A stretch of DNA of 64,000 nt from Novosphingobium beihaiense (GTDB taxonomy: Bacteria > Pseudomonadota > Alphaproteobacteria > Sphingomonadales > Sphingomonadaceae): the NCBI RefSeq assembly GCF_022832375.1, contig NZ_JALHLG010000003.1, forward strand, positions 434,001-498,000, given 5' to 3'. The notes beneath the pieces were generated by a model. It was not told the origin of the DNA and did not search any database. It was given only the letters and a program-made list of their open reading frames with translations. Positions within the stretch are counted from its first letter, which is position 1. Each line of letters begins with the position of its first letter. This document shows positions 42,860-51,218 of the stretch, piece by piece. A program made the translations under genes and the position numbers.

Positions 42860-44980
42860 TTAATCTCTCTGCCCGGACTTCCAGTCCTGATTGGCCCGGA
42901 AGAGCACATAGGCCCGGATAGCCTCTGCATCCTCCGGCGTCATGTCCCTGGCGAAGCTGGCCATGCCGTTATCCTCCAGCAAGCCGCCGATCACCACATC
43001 GCGCCAGGTCTTGGCATCCCCCGCCACCTTGCTCCGGCGCAGTTCCGGCAGGACCCCGCCCGAACGAACGCCATCGCCGTGGCAGCCGCCGCAAGTGCGC
43101 GAATAGAGATTCATGCCAAGCTCGGCCTGCGCGGGCGTGCCGAAAGCGGGCGGCGGCGGCGTGGTCCACTTCGCCAGCGCCTTCTGTTCGGGCAGCGTGG
43201 CCGTGCCGTCGAGCGAGAACGTCAGCACACGGCTGCGGTTGGGCCGGTCATTGCTCTTCTTCGCCAGTTCGCCCAGCAGCAGCGGATAGACCCCGCCCCA
43301 GCCCGCCACGACCGAGACATACTGCTTGCCGCCGGTGGCATAGGTGATCGGTGGGGCGACGATGCCGCTCTGCGCCGGATAGGACCACAGCATCTTGCCG
43401 GTGCGCGCGTCATAGGCCTTGAGGTCGCCCGCGGCCGTGCCCTGAAACAGCAGGCCGCCCGCCGTCGTCAGGATGCCGCCGTTCCACGGCGCGCCGAGAT
43501 CGATGGTCCAGGCCGCCTTGCGCTTCACCGGGTCCCACGCGACGATGCGCCCCTGCAACTGCGCCTTGACGGCCTTCACGATCTGCTTGTCCGCCGGCAT
43601 CGAGGCCTTGGCGAGGTCCAGCCCGAGATTGTTCGCCTCGCGCTTCCACTTGAAGTTCTCGTCGCGGATATAGGGCGTCGGGATCTCGTGAACCGGGATA
43701 TAGACCAGCCCGGTCTGCGGATTGTAGGCCATCGGCTGCCAGTTATGCGCCCCCAGGAAGCCGGGCAGCGACACCCACGGCTTGCCCGTCTTGTTGTAAT
43801 AGGCATCGGGGTTCATCTTCGGGCGGCCGGTCTTCATGTCGACGCCCGTGGTCCACGTCTGCTGCGTATAGGGCGTGGCGGAGATCAGCTTTCCGTTGGT
43901 GCGGTCCAGCACGTAGAAAAAGCCGTTCTTGGGCGCCTGCATCAGCACCTTGCGCTTTTTCCCGTCAATCGTGAGGTCGGTAAGGATCATCTGCTGGGTG
44001 GCGGTGTAGTCCCACTCATCCCCCGGCGTTTCCTGATAGTGCCACACGTATTCACCGGTTTCCGGCCGCACCGCCACGATCGAAGCCAGGAACAGGTTGT
44101 CCCCGCCGCCCGGAGAACGGATCGACTGGTTCCACGGCGAGCCATTGCCGACACCGATATAGAGCAAGTCCAGATCCGGATCGTAGGCCATCGAATCCCA
44201 CACCGTGCCGCCGCCGCCGACATTGTCGGGCTTGCCCTTCCAGGTGGGCCCGGCCAGCTTTTCGAGGATATCGTCGGACGCGGCGCCGTCCTTCTGCCCC
44301 TGCTTGCCGGGCACCGTGTAGAAGCGCCAGGCCTGTTGGCCGGTCTTCATGTCGTAAGCCGTGACATAGCCGCGCACGCCATATTCGGCGCCGCCGTTGC
44401 CGATGAGCACTTTGCCTTTCACCAGACGCGGAGCACCGGTGATCGTGTAGGGCTGGCTCTGATCGACCGTCACGACGGACCACAGCACTTTGCCGGTATT
44501 CTCATCCAGCGCGATCAGTCGGCCATCAAACGTGCCGAGGAAAACCCGCCCGTCCTCCACCGCGACGCCGCGATTCACCACGTCGCAGCAGCCCTTTACC
44601 CCGGCCTTGCCGGGGACTTCGGGATCATAGCTCCACAGCAGCTTGCCCGTGGCGGCATCGAAAGCCTGCACTTTCGACCAGGCGGACGTGGTGAAGAGCT
44701 TCCCGTCCTTCATGATCGGGGTCGATTCCTGCCCCCGGTTGGTATCGAGGTCATGGAACCAGGCGAGCTTGAGACCGGCGACGGTATCCGCGTTGATCTG
44801 CGTAAGCGGGCTGAACCGGGTTTCCGAGAGGTTATAGCCGTGACGCGCCCACTCTCCGTCCTTGGCAGCGGCAAGCGGCTTATCCTCGGGCGCTTTCTGG
44901 CAACCGGCCAGCGGAACCAGCAAGGCTGCCGCCAGCGTCAGCTTCGTCCAGCCGTGAATCGACCTGGATACCTTCACCAT
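42860..44980 (-). CDS. PQQ-dependent quinohaemoprotein alcohol dehydrogenase, lipoprotein
   Basis: A 706-residue quinohaemoprotein: eight-bladed PQQ propeller (repeats such as GKLLWSYDPEVPG and ARTGKMLWSYPAQSG), the vicinal Cys pair in GCCDVVNRG that stacks on PQQ, and a C-terminal cytochrome c domain with CGGCH at about residues 630-634 and an axial Met in NGMASF. The leader LTLAAALLVPLAGCQ has a lipobox (LAGC), so it is probably a membrane-anchored periplasmic lipoprotein. The ATG at 44980 has GGGAG upstream. It oxidises a primary or aryl alcohol to the aldehyde. Divergent from an aldehyde dehydrogenase and upstream of a beta-glucosidase, its substrate may be an arylethanol such as hydroxytyrosol. 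PQQ synthesis genes are not in the window. Confidence 0.92.
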   Translation of the reverse strand: MVKVSRSIHGWTKLTLAAALLVPLAGCQKAPEDKPLAAAKDGEWARHGYNLSETRFSPLTQINADTVAGLKLAWFHDLDTNRGQESTPIMKDGKLFTTSAWSKVQAFDAATGKLLWSYDPEVPGKAGVKGCCDVVNRGVAVEDGRVFLGTFDGRLIALDENTGKVLWSVVTVDQSQPYTITGAPRLVKGKVLIGNGGAEYGVRGYVTAYDMKTGQQAWRFYTVPGKQGQKDGAASDDILEKLAGPTWKGKPDNVGGGGTVWDSMAYDPDLDLLYIGVGNGSPWNQSIRSPGGGDNLFLASIVAVRPETGEYVWHYQETPGDEWDYTATQQMILTDLTIDGKKRKVLMQAPKNGFFYVLDRTNGKLISATPYTQQTWTTGVDMKTGRPKMNPDAYYNKTGKPWVSLPGFLGAHNWQPMAYNPQTGLVYIPVHEIPTPYIRDENFKWKREANNLGLDLAKASMPADKQIVKAVKAQLQGRIVAWDPVKRKAAWTIDLGAPWNGGILTTAGGLLFQGTAAGDLKAYDARTGKMLWSYPAQSGIVAPPITYATGGKQYVSVVAGWGGVYPLLLGELAKKSNDRPNRSRVLTFSLDGTATLPEQKALAKWTTPPPPAFGTPAQAELGMNLYSRTCGGCHGDGVRSGGVLPELRRSKVAGDAKTWRDVVIGGLLEDNGMASFARDMTPEDAEAIRAYVLFRANQDWKSGQRD

Positions 44981-45054
44981 CACTCCACTCCCTCGCCCCG
45001 GTCTGCGCCGGACGGACTTATTCAAAAATCAGCGGCAGAACGCGCTTGATATGC

Positions 45055-45073
45055 TTATCATGATAAATTATCA
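45055..45073. promoter_or_regulatory. palindromic operator in the PQQ-ADH/ALDH spacer
   Basis: TTATCATGATAA (45055-45066) is a perfect 12-bp palindrome followed at once by another TTATCA (45068-45073), in the divergent spacer between the PQQ alcohol dehydrogenase and the aldehyde dehydrogenase. The MarR-type HpaR encoded nearby is a plausible binder. Confidence 0.55.
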
Positions 45074-45107
45074 CTGCAACAGCAACTTTATGACAGGGAT
45101 GAGGAAA

Positions 45108-46514
45108 ATGCAGCTTTCAGGCGCCGTCATCGACGGTGCGCCGCAAAGTGGCGGCGACCTGCTCGAAATCGTAAATCCCGCAGGCGGCGATGCCGCCGGT
45201 ACGCTCTCAGCCGCCGGGGAAGCCGACGCACTGGCCGCCGTCGCCGCCGCCAGGGCCGCTTTCCCGGCCTGGGCCGCACGCAGCCCGGAAGAGCGCGCCG
45301 TCCTTGTGAACCGCTGCGCCGACATTATCGAGGCCAATGCGGAAGAACTGGCCCGGCTGCTCACGCTGGAACAGGGCAAGCCGCTGAACGGCATGGGATC
45401 GCGCTTCGAACTGGGCGGCGCTGCCGCCTGGACGCGCTACACTGCCTCGCTCAAGCTGCCGGTCGATACCATTCAGGACGATGCGCAGGCGCACATCACT
45501 GTCCACCGCAAGCCGCTGGGCGTGGTGCTCTCCATCACCCCGTGGAACTGGCCGGTCATGATCGGCATCTGGCACATCATGCCCGCGCTGCTGGCGGGCA
45601 ATACGGTCGTCACCAAGCCCTCCCCTTACACGCCGCTTTCCACCATGCGGCTTGTGCAGCTTCTGCAGGACGTGCTGCCGCCGGGCGTGCTCAATGCGGT
45701 AGCGGGCCACGACGCCATCGGCCCGGTGCTGACCGCCCATCCGGACGTCGCCAAGATCTGCTTCACCGGCTCCACCCGCACCGGCAGCGCGGTGATGGCC
45801 AGCGCCGCCCCCACGCTCAAGCGGCTGACGCTGGAACTGGGCGGCAACGATGCGGGCATCGTCCTGCCCGATTGCGATCCTGCCGCGATCGCCGAAGGGC
45901 TGTTCTGGGGCGCGCTGATCAACAACGGCCAGACCTGCGCCGCGCTCAAGCGGCTCTATGTCCACGATTCGATCTATGACGGCGTCTGCAATGCACTCGT
46001 CGACTTCGCGGCGGGTGTAAAAGTCGGCAACGGACTGGAAGAGGACAGCATTCTCGGCCCGATCCAGAACCGAATGCAGTTCGAAAAGGTATCGCGTCTC
46101 GTGGAAGAGGCGAAAGGCTCGGGCGCACGTCTGCTCTGCGGCGGAGAGGCAATCAGCAACAGCGGGTACTTCTACCCCGTCACCTTCATGGCCAATTGCG
46201 AAAAGGGCATGGCGCTGGTGGACGAGGAACAGTTCGGCCCTGCGCTGCCGATCATCCGCTACACCGATCTCGACGACGCGCTGGAACAGGCCAATGCGCT
46301 GGACGTGGGCCTGGGCGGGTCGATCTGGTCCGCCGACACGGCCCGCGCGCGCGATCTCGCCATGCAGCTCGAATGCGGCAGCGCCTGGGTCAACAAGCAC
46401 GGCGCGATCCGGCCGGACGTTCCGTTCGGCGGGGTCAAGGCTTCGGGCTTCGGCGTCGAATTCGGACACTACGGGCTGGAAGAGTTTTCCTCCCTCCACG
46501 TCATTCACGACTGA
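45108..46514 (+). CDS. NAD-dependent aldehyde dehydrogenase
   Basis: A roughly 468-residue ALDH with SITPWNWPVMIGIWHIMPALLAG written in part as TPWNWPV (cofactor region), FTGSTRTGS, the general-base Glu in LELGGNDAG and the catalytic Cys in NNGQTCAALKR. The start is uncertain: ATG 45108 gives MQLSGAVIDG, matching usual ALDH N-termini; 45099 and 45090 are in frame. It is divergent from the PQQ alcohol dehydrogenase and directly precedes hpaE. The probable role is to oxidise the aldehyde made by that dehydrogenase, for example 3,4-dihydroxyphenylacetaldehyde, to homoprotocatechuate. Substrate inferred. Confidence 0.88.
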   Translation: MQLSGAVIDGAPQSGGDLLEIVNPAGGDAAGTLSAAGEADALAAVAAARAAFPAWAARSPEERAVLVNRCADIIEANAEELARLLTLEQGKPLNGMGSRFELGGAAAWTRYTASLKLPVDTIQDDAQAHITVHRKPLGVVLSITPWNWPVMIGIWHIMPALLAGNTVVTKPSPYTPLSTMRLVQLLQDVLPPGVLNAVAGHDAIGPVLTAHPDVAKICFTGSTRTGSAVMASAAPTLKRLTLELGGNDAGIVLPDCDPAAIAEGLFWGALINNGQTCAALKRLYVHDSIYDGVCNALVDFAAGVKVGNGLEEDSILGPIQNRMQFEKVSRLVEEAKGSGARLLCGGEAISNSGYFYPVTFMANCEKGMALVDEEQFGPALPIIRYTDLDDALEQANALDVGLGGSIWSADTARARDLAMQLECGSAWVNKHGAIRPDVPFGGVKASGFGVEFGHYGLEEFSSLHVIHD

Positions 46515-46561
46515 ACACGGATCAACACTTGCAACCGGCCGCAACGGCTGAGGAGAAAACC

Positions 46562-48064
46562 ATGTCTGACAAGCGCGACCTCGCCCTTGCCGCAATCGCA
46601 CCCTACAAGGACGCGCCGCTGGGCCACTTCATCGGCGCCCAGTCCGCAGCCGCGCAAGGCACGCCATTCGATGTGCTCGAACCGGGCACCGGGCAGGTTC
46701 TGGGCCAGTGCAGCGATGCCAGCGAGGAGCAGCTCAACGCAGCCGTGGCCGCCGCCAAGGAGGCTTTTCCGGGCTGGGTGTCCACCGCCCCGGAACAGCG
46801 CCGCAAGATCCTCAACCGCGTGGCCGATCTGATCGTCGAGAATGCGGACAGGATCGCGGCGGTCGAATGCCTCGATGCCGGCCAGTGCTGGCGCTTCATG
46901 TCGAAAGCCGCCATTCGCGGCGCGGAAAACTTCCGCTTCTTCGCGGACCGCGCCCCCGGCGCAGCGGATGGTCAGTCTCTGCCCGCCAAGGATCACGTGA
47001 ACTACACCACCCGCCGCGCGATCGGCCCGGTGGGCGTGATCACGCCGTGGAACACGCCGTTCATGCTTTCGACGTGGAAGATCGCCCCCGCCCTCGCGGC
47101 GGGCTGTACCGTGGTGCACAAACCCGCCGAATGGTCCCCCTATTCGGCGCGCCTGCTGGTCGAGATCGCGCATGAAGCGGGCCTTCCCGCAGGGGTGTTC
47201 AACTCGGTCAACGGCCTTGGCGAAACCACCGGCAAGCGCCTGACCGAACATCCGGACATCAAGGCCGTGGCCTTTGTCGGCGAAAGCTCCACCGGCTCGG
47301 CCATCATGCGTCAGGGCGCGGCGACGCTGAAGCGCGTGCACTTCGAACTGGGCGGCAAGAACCCGGTGGTGGTGTTCGATGATGCCGATATCGAATCCGC
47401 CATCGATGCCGCCGTCTTCATGATCTATTCGCTAAACGGCCAGCGCTGCACTTCGTCCTCGCGCCTGCTGGTGCAGAGCACGATCTACGACCAGTTCGTC
47501 GCCCGCGTGGCAGAGCGTGTGAACAACCTCAAAGTAGGCGATCCCTTCGATCCGGCCAGCGAAGTCGGCCCGCTGATCCATCCGCGCCACTTCGCCAAAG
47601 TCTCCAGCTATATGGACATCGCCCGCGAAGACGGCGCGCGCATCGCTGCTGGCGGCGCGCCGGTGGAGGGCACCGAAGGCTTCTTCTTCAAGCCCACGCT
47701 GTTCGCCGATGCCAGCCAGTCCATGCGGATCGCGCAGGAGGAAATCTTCGGCCCGGTCCTCACCGCCATCCCCTTCGACGATGAAGCCGATGCCATCGCC
47801 AAGGCCAATGACGTGGAATACGGCCTTGCCGGTTATCTCTGGACCAGCGATCTCGGCCGCGCCCTGCGCGTCTCCGAAGCGATGGAAGCGGGCATGGTCT
47901 GGGTCAACAGCGAGAATGTGCGCCACCTGCCCACGCCGTTTGGCGGCGTGAAGGCCAGCGGCATCGGCCGCGACGGCGGCGACTGGAGCTTTGATTTCTA
48001 CATGGAAACGAAGAACATCGCGCTGGCCCGCGGCACGCACAAGGTCCAGCGGCTGGGCGTCTGA
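46562..48064 (+). CDS. hpaE: 5-carboxymethyl-2-hydroxymuconate semialdehyde dehydrogenase
   Basis: A 500-residue ALDH of the HpaE type. It oxidises the ring-cleavage product of homoprotocatechuate to 5-carboxymethyl-2-hydroxymuconate with NAD. Features: VGVITPWNTPFMLSTWK, FVGESSTGSA, Glu in FELGGKNPVV and the catalytic Cys in LNGQRCTSSSR; the NSENVRHLPTPFGG end is characteristic of this branch. GAGGAG lies 6 bases before the ATG at 46562. It follows the other ALDH by 47 bases and ends convergent with hpaR. The remaining pathway genes are in the next operon. Confidence 0.9.
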   Translation: MSDKRDLALAAIAPYKDAPLGHFIGAQSAAAQGTPFDVLEPGTGQVLGQCSDASEEQLNAAVAAAKEAFPGWVSTAPEQRRKILNRVADLIVENADRIAAVECLDAGQCWRFMSKAAIRGAENFRFFADRAPGAADGQSLPAKDHVNYTTRRAIGPVGVITPWNTPFMLSTWKIAPALAAGCTVVHKPAEWSPYSARLLVEIAHEAGLPAGVFNSVNGLGETTGKRLTEHPDIKAVAFVGESSTGSAIMRQGAATLKRVHFELGGKNPVVVFDDADIESAIDAAVFMIYSLNGQRCTSSSRLLVQSTIYDQFVARVAERVNNLKVGDPFDPASEVGPLIHPRHFAKVSSYMDIAREDGARIAAGGAPVEGTEGFFFKPTLFADASQSMRIAQEEIFGPVLTAIPFDDEADAIAKANDVEYGLAGYLWTSDLGRALRVSEAMEAGMVWVNSENVRHLPTPFGGVKASGIGRDGGDWSFDFYMETKNIALARGTHKVQRLGV

Positions 48065-48117
48065 GCCGGGCCTGTGGCCATAGCCCCCCGCCTCGCCCCT
48101 GTCATGACACGCGGTCT

Positions 48118-48153
48118 GGGCCGCCTCCTTGGAGAGCGCGGCGCGGGCGGCCC
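48118..48153. terminator. GC-rich hairpin between hpaE and hpaR
   Basis: GGGCCGCC (48118-48125) pairs with GGCGGCCC (48146-48153) between the convergent hpaE and hpaR genes. The loop is long (20 bases) and no T-run follows, so termination is only possible. Confidence 0.35.
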
Positions 48154-48157
48154 TGGC

Positions 48158-48622
48158 TCATTCCTCCAGCCCCAGGCTTTCCAGCGCCTCCGCCAGCGCC
48201 AGCGCCTCAGCCTTGAACGCTTCCAGCCGTTCCGGCCCGAAAGCCTTCGCGTAAGCATCCAGCAGGACTTTGGTATGGCTGGCCGTGCCGACCACCAGAT
48301 CGCGCCCTTCATCCGTGATCGAAATGATCGACCTGCGCCCGTCTTCCGGGTCGGACTTCCGCTCGATCAGCTTGCGGTCGCCCAGTTCCTTGAGAATGCG
48401 GGTGACAGTTGGGGCGTAAAGCAGGGCCTGATCGGCGATGCCCTTGGCATCCATGGTTTCCGCGTCCGCCAGCACGCGCAGGACGCGCCATTGCTGTTCG
48501 GTAACGTTCGATTCCCGCAGAAACGGGCGTATCGGGGCCATGACCGCTTCGCGAGCGGCCAGCAGGCTTCCGGCAAGGGATTGGGGATAGGGCTGAAGTC
48601 CGGACGAGGGCTTGCGCGACAT
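48158..48622 (-). CDS. hpaR: MarR-type homoprotocatechuate pathway regulator
   Basis: A 154-residue MarR protein resembling HpaR. Its core SLLAAREAVMAPIRPFLRESNVTEQQWRVLRVLADA, here cited only as RPFLRESNVTEQQWRVLRVL, is close to known HpaR proteins, followed by the winged-helix recognition part YAPTVTRILKELGDRKLIER and SDPEDGRRSIISITDEG. ATG 48622 has GAGAGA upstream; ATG 48649 is in frame. It is divergent from the hpaG operon, and TGATA(A) half-sites lie in that 72-bp spacer. It probably represses the meta-cleavage genes until an aromatic acid binds. Confidence 0.9.
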   Translation of the reverse strand: MSRKPSSGLQPYPQSLAGSLLAAREAVMAPIRPFLRESNVTEQQWRVLRVLADAETMDAKGIADQALLYAPTVTRILKELGDRKLIERKSDPEDGRRSIISITDEGRDLVVGTASHTKVLLDAYAKAFGPERLEAFKAEALALAEALESLGLEE

Positions 48623-48651
48623 TTCTCTCTCAATTTTACGAATACACATCC

Positions 48652-48669
48652 TGATACTTCATCTGATAA
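48652..48669. promoter_or_regulatory. TGATA half-sites in the hpaR-hpaG1 spacer
   Basis: CATC-C-TGATA-C and CATC-TGATAA-G recur 12 bases apart (TGATA at 48652-48656, TGATAA at 48664-48669). The half-site equals that of the palindrome at 45055. A HpaR binding region is suggested, not shown. Confidence 0.4.
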
Positions 48670-48694
48670 GAATTCCAAGCAAGCGAGCTGTTGA

Positions 48695-49315
48695 ATGACG
48701 ATATCCGGTCACATCTATGGCGTCGTGCTCAACGATAGCGTCGAGCTGAACGAACTGGCGCCGCAATTCGGTGAAAAGCCCTACGCCGCGCCGCCCGTCG
48801 CGCCGGTGGTGTACATGAAGCCGCGCACGGCCATCGCGCGCGGACCGGTGCGCGTGGCAAAGGACGAGGAACTGGTCGCCTCCCCCACGCTGGCGCTGCT
48901 CTTCGCGCGCGATGCCAGCCGGTGCAGCGCGGCCGAAGCGCTCGATTGCGTGGGCGGCATGGCGCTGGCCATCGACTTTGCGCTGCCGCAGCCCGACTAT
49001 TACCGCCCCGCCGTGAGCCGCAAGAACCGCGACGGTTTTCTGGCTCTGGGGGACTGGGCTGCCCCTGCCCCCGTCGAAAACCTGTCCACGCTGATCGACG
49101 GCAAGGCCGCGCACAGCTGGGGCATGGATCGGCTGAAGCGCGATCCGGCCACGCTGATCGCCGATCTGTCCGTCTTCATGACCCTGCGCGCGGGCGACGT
49201 GCTGCTGATCGGCCTGCCCGGCGATGCGCCGCATGTGCACGCGGGCCAGTCGCTGCGGGTGGAGAGCGCGGCCCTGCCCGCCGTCGAAGCCAGGCTTGAG
49301 GAGGTGCAATCGTGA
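48695..49315 (+). CDS. hpaG1: HpaG1: homoprotocatechuate pathway decarboxylase/isomerase, N-terminal half
   Basis: A 206-residue fumarylacetoacetate-hydrolase-fold protein. In the classical pathway HpaG combines 5-carboxymethyl-2-oxo-hex-3-ene-1,7-dioate decarboxylase with an isomerase function in two homologous halves; here the halves are separate genes, hpaG1 and hpaG2. VVYMKPRTAIA and the DFALPQPDYYRP region follow the family's metal-binding scaffold, though this half lacks the full set of acidic ligands seen in hpaG2. First gene of the operon and divergent from hpaR; it overlaps hpaG2 by 4 bases. Confidence 0.85.
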   Translation: MTISGHIYGVVLNDSVELNELAPQFGEKPYAAPPVAPVVYMKPRTAIARGPVRVAKDEELVASPTLALLFARDASRCSAAEALDCVGGMALAIDFALPQPDYYRPAVSRKNRDGFLALGDWAAPAPVENLSTLIDGKAAHSWGMDRLKRDPATLIADLSVFMTLRAGDVLLIGLPGDAPHVHAGQSLRVESAALPAVEARLEEVQS

Positions 49316-50064
49316 AGCGCGCACGGATCTATTATCGCGGCCGGGACGTGTGGGCCGTACTCGCCGAGAACGACACTGTTCTGGTTCTGCCGGACGGCAC
49401 GAAGATCGCGGCGGAAGACGCGCAGTGGCTGCCGCCCGTGGTACCCGGCGCCGCGACCTATGCGCTGGGCCTGAACTATGCCGATCACAACAAGGAGCTG
49501 GGCTTCGCGCCCATGCTGGCGACGCCGCTGATCTTCATGAAGGGCGGCAACTGCTTCGTCGGGCACGATGGCGACACGCCGCGCCCGGCGGACGGCAACC
49601 AGATGCACCCGGAGTGCGAACTCGTTGCCGTGATAGGCAAACCCGCGCGCGATGTGCCCGCCGACAAGGCGCTCGATTACCTGTCCGGCTATACCGTCGC
49701 CAACGACTATGCGATCCGCGAATATCTGGAGAACTTCTACCGCCCCAACGCGCGGGTGAAGAACCGCGATGCCACGACGCCGATCGGCCCGTGGATCGTC
49801 GATGCCGCCGACGTGCCGGACCCGCAGGCGCTTTCGCTGAAGACCACGGTCAACGGTGAAGTGGTGCAGGACGGATCGACCGGCGACATGATCATATCCG
49901 TCGCCGATCTGGTTTCCTACCTTTCCGGCGTCACCACGCTGATGCCCGGAGACATGATCCTGACCGGCACCCCGCAGGGCGTGCATTTCTGCAACCCCGG
50001 CGACACCGTGGTGTCCGAGATCGAAAACGTCGGGCGGCTGGTCAACCATCTGGTGCCGGCATGA
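49312..50064 (+). CDS. hpaG2: HpaG2: fumarylacetoacetate-hydrolase-fold decarboxylase/isomerase
   Basis: A 250-residue FAH-superfamily enzyme with the full metal-binding pattern: LGLNYADHNKE, PLIFMKGGNCFVG, the HPECELVAVIGKPARDV Glu ligands and the NDYAIRE Asp motif, then the C-terminal GDMILTGTPQGVHF. It decarboxylates and isomerises the tricarboxylate intermediate of homoprotocatechuate breakdown to the substrate of HpaH. Overlaps hpaG1 upstream and the dioxygenase small-subunit gene downstream by 4 bases each, so expression is tightly coupled. Confidence 0.92.
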   Translation: MKRARIYYRGRDVWAVLAENDTVLVLPDGTKIAAEDAQWLPPVVPGAATYALGLNYADHNKELGFAPMLATPLIFMKGGNCFVGHDGDTPRPADGNQMHPECELVAVIGKPARDVPADKALDYLSGYTVANDYAIREYLENFYRPNARVKNRDATTPIGPWIVDAADVPDPQALSLKTTVNGEVVQDGSTGDMIISVADLVSYLSGVTTLMPGDMILTGTPQGVHFCNPGDTVVSEIENVGRLVNHLVPA

Positions 50065-50387
50065 GCCTCTATCAGCTCTCCAAACTGCTCTATGTTCTGA
50101 ACCGCGACGATGCGGCGAAGGCGCTGTTCAAGAGCGAACCCGAAAAGCTGACCGAAGGCTTCCAGCTCACCGATGAAGAGCGCAAGGCCGTGCTCGATCA
50201 CGATGTCGGGCTGCTCTACGTGCTGGGCGTGAACGGGCAGATCCTGATGCACTTCGCGGCGCTATGCGGCATTGCCTGGCCCGACTACCTGCAGGCCATG
50301 CGTGACGGGGTGACGAAATACGGCCCGGTGCGCGCCGGGCTCTATGCCATGACAACGGGCGCGGATGAAAAGGTGGCGGGCGTATGA
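50061..50387 (+). CDS. LigA-like small subunit of extradiol dioxygenase
   Basis: A 108-residue helical protein of the LigA (protocatechuate 4,5-dioxygenase alpha-chain) family. SLYQLSKLLYVLNRDDAAKALF, LTDEERKAVLDHDVGLLYVLGVNGQILMHFA cited here by its ends, and AALCGIAWPDYL are the family helices that cover the active site of the LigB-type catalytic chain. It overlaps hpaG2 and the catalytic-subunit gene by 4 bases. Classical HpaD (HpcB) enzymes have a single type of subunit, so this two-subunit form is notable. Confidence 0.85.
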   Translation: MSLYQLSKLLYVLNRDDAAKALFKSEPEKLTEGFQLTDEERKAVLDHDVGLLYVLGVNGQILMHFAALCGIAWPDYLQAMRDGVTKYGPVRAGLYAMTTGADEKVAGV

Positions 50388-51202
50388 GTCTTGTCTTCAC
50401 AGCCGTATGCAGTCACGCGCCGGGGATCACCGCGCGGGCCGACATGGCAGAGCCTGCGGATCGCGACGCGCTCTACGCCGCGATGGACGACCTGCGCGAG
50501 CAGCTTGAGGCGGCAAAGCCCGATGCGGTAATCATTCTGGCTGCCGAGCACTTCGCCAATTTTTTCATGAACAACATGCCCGCCTTCGCGATGGGCATGG
50601 GCGAGACTTATTCGGGGCCCATCGAGGACCCGGACTGGCTGAAAATCCCCAGGCGCGAAGTGCGCGGCGCGCCTGATCTGGGCAAGCGGCTGATCGCCGA
50701 AATGCTGCAGACCGTGGATGTCGCCTATGCCGAGGAATGGCAGTTCGACCACGGCATCATCGTGCCGCTGCACCTGCTCGATCCTGAAAACACAATGACG
50801 GTGATCCCCGCCAACATCAATTGCCAGGGCCCGCCGCTTACCCCGCTGCACCGCGCCTGGGCCTTTGGCGAGGCGATCCGCCGCGCGGCGGACGCCGTGC
50901 CCGAGCGCATCGCGCTCATCGCCACGGGCGGCATCTCGCACTGGCCCGCCACGCCCGACAGCGGCAAGATCAACGAGGCATGGGACCGCGATTTCCTCGA
51001 TCGCTGGCTGGCGAACGACAAGGACCGTATGCTCGCCTATACCGATGAGGAAACCTACCGCGACGCCGGACAAGGCGGCTTTGAAATCCGCACTTTCATC
51101 ACCGCCGCCGCCGCCGCGCGCGGCAAGGGCACGCTGCAGTTCTTCCGCCCGATCCCGATCTTCGCGGTAAGCTGCACGGTCGCCACGATGGAAGTCGTAT
51201 AA
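50384..51202 (+). CDS. hpaD: LigB-type extradiol ring-cleavage dioxygenase, probable homoprotocatechuate 2,3-dioxygenase
   Basis: A 272-residue class III extradiol dioxygenase catalytic subunit. Fe(II) ligands by family pattern are His11 (VCSHAPG), His56 (AAEHFANFF) and Glu234 (GGFEIRTF); the catalytic acid-base His is in TGGISHW (residue 186), and FDHGIIVPLHLL (His123) is conserved. It would open 3,4-dihydroxyphenylacetate between C2 and C3. Its neighbours act on precisely that product, so homoprotocatechuate is a better guess than protocatechuate or gallate. Overlaps the small-subunit gene by 4 bases. Confidence 0.9.
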   Translation: MSLVFTAVCSHAPGITARADMAEPADRDALYAAMDDLREQLEAAKPDAVIILAAEHFANFFMNNMPAFAMGMGETYSGPIEDPDWLKIPRREVRGAPDLGKRLIAEMLQTVDVAYAEEWQFDHGIIVPLHLLDPENTMTVIPANINCQGPPLTPLHRAWAFGEAIRRAADAVPERIALIATGGISHWPATPDSGKINEAWDRDFLDRWLANDKDRMLAYTDEETYRDAGQGGFEIRTFITAAAAARGKGTLQFFRPIPIFAVSCTVATMEVV

Positions 51203-51218
51203 TGGGGGAGATCCTGTA

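Noticed and set aside
41594..45049. A 1151-codon open frame on the plus strand
   Set aside because: It lies entirely opposite the GH3 and PQQ alcohol dehydrogenase genes, whose families are certain; its translation is His/Arg/Gly-rich with no motif. It is a high-GC antisense artefact.
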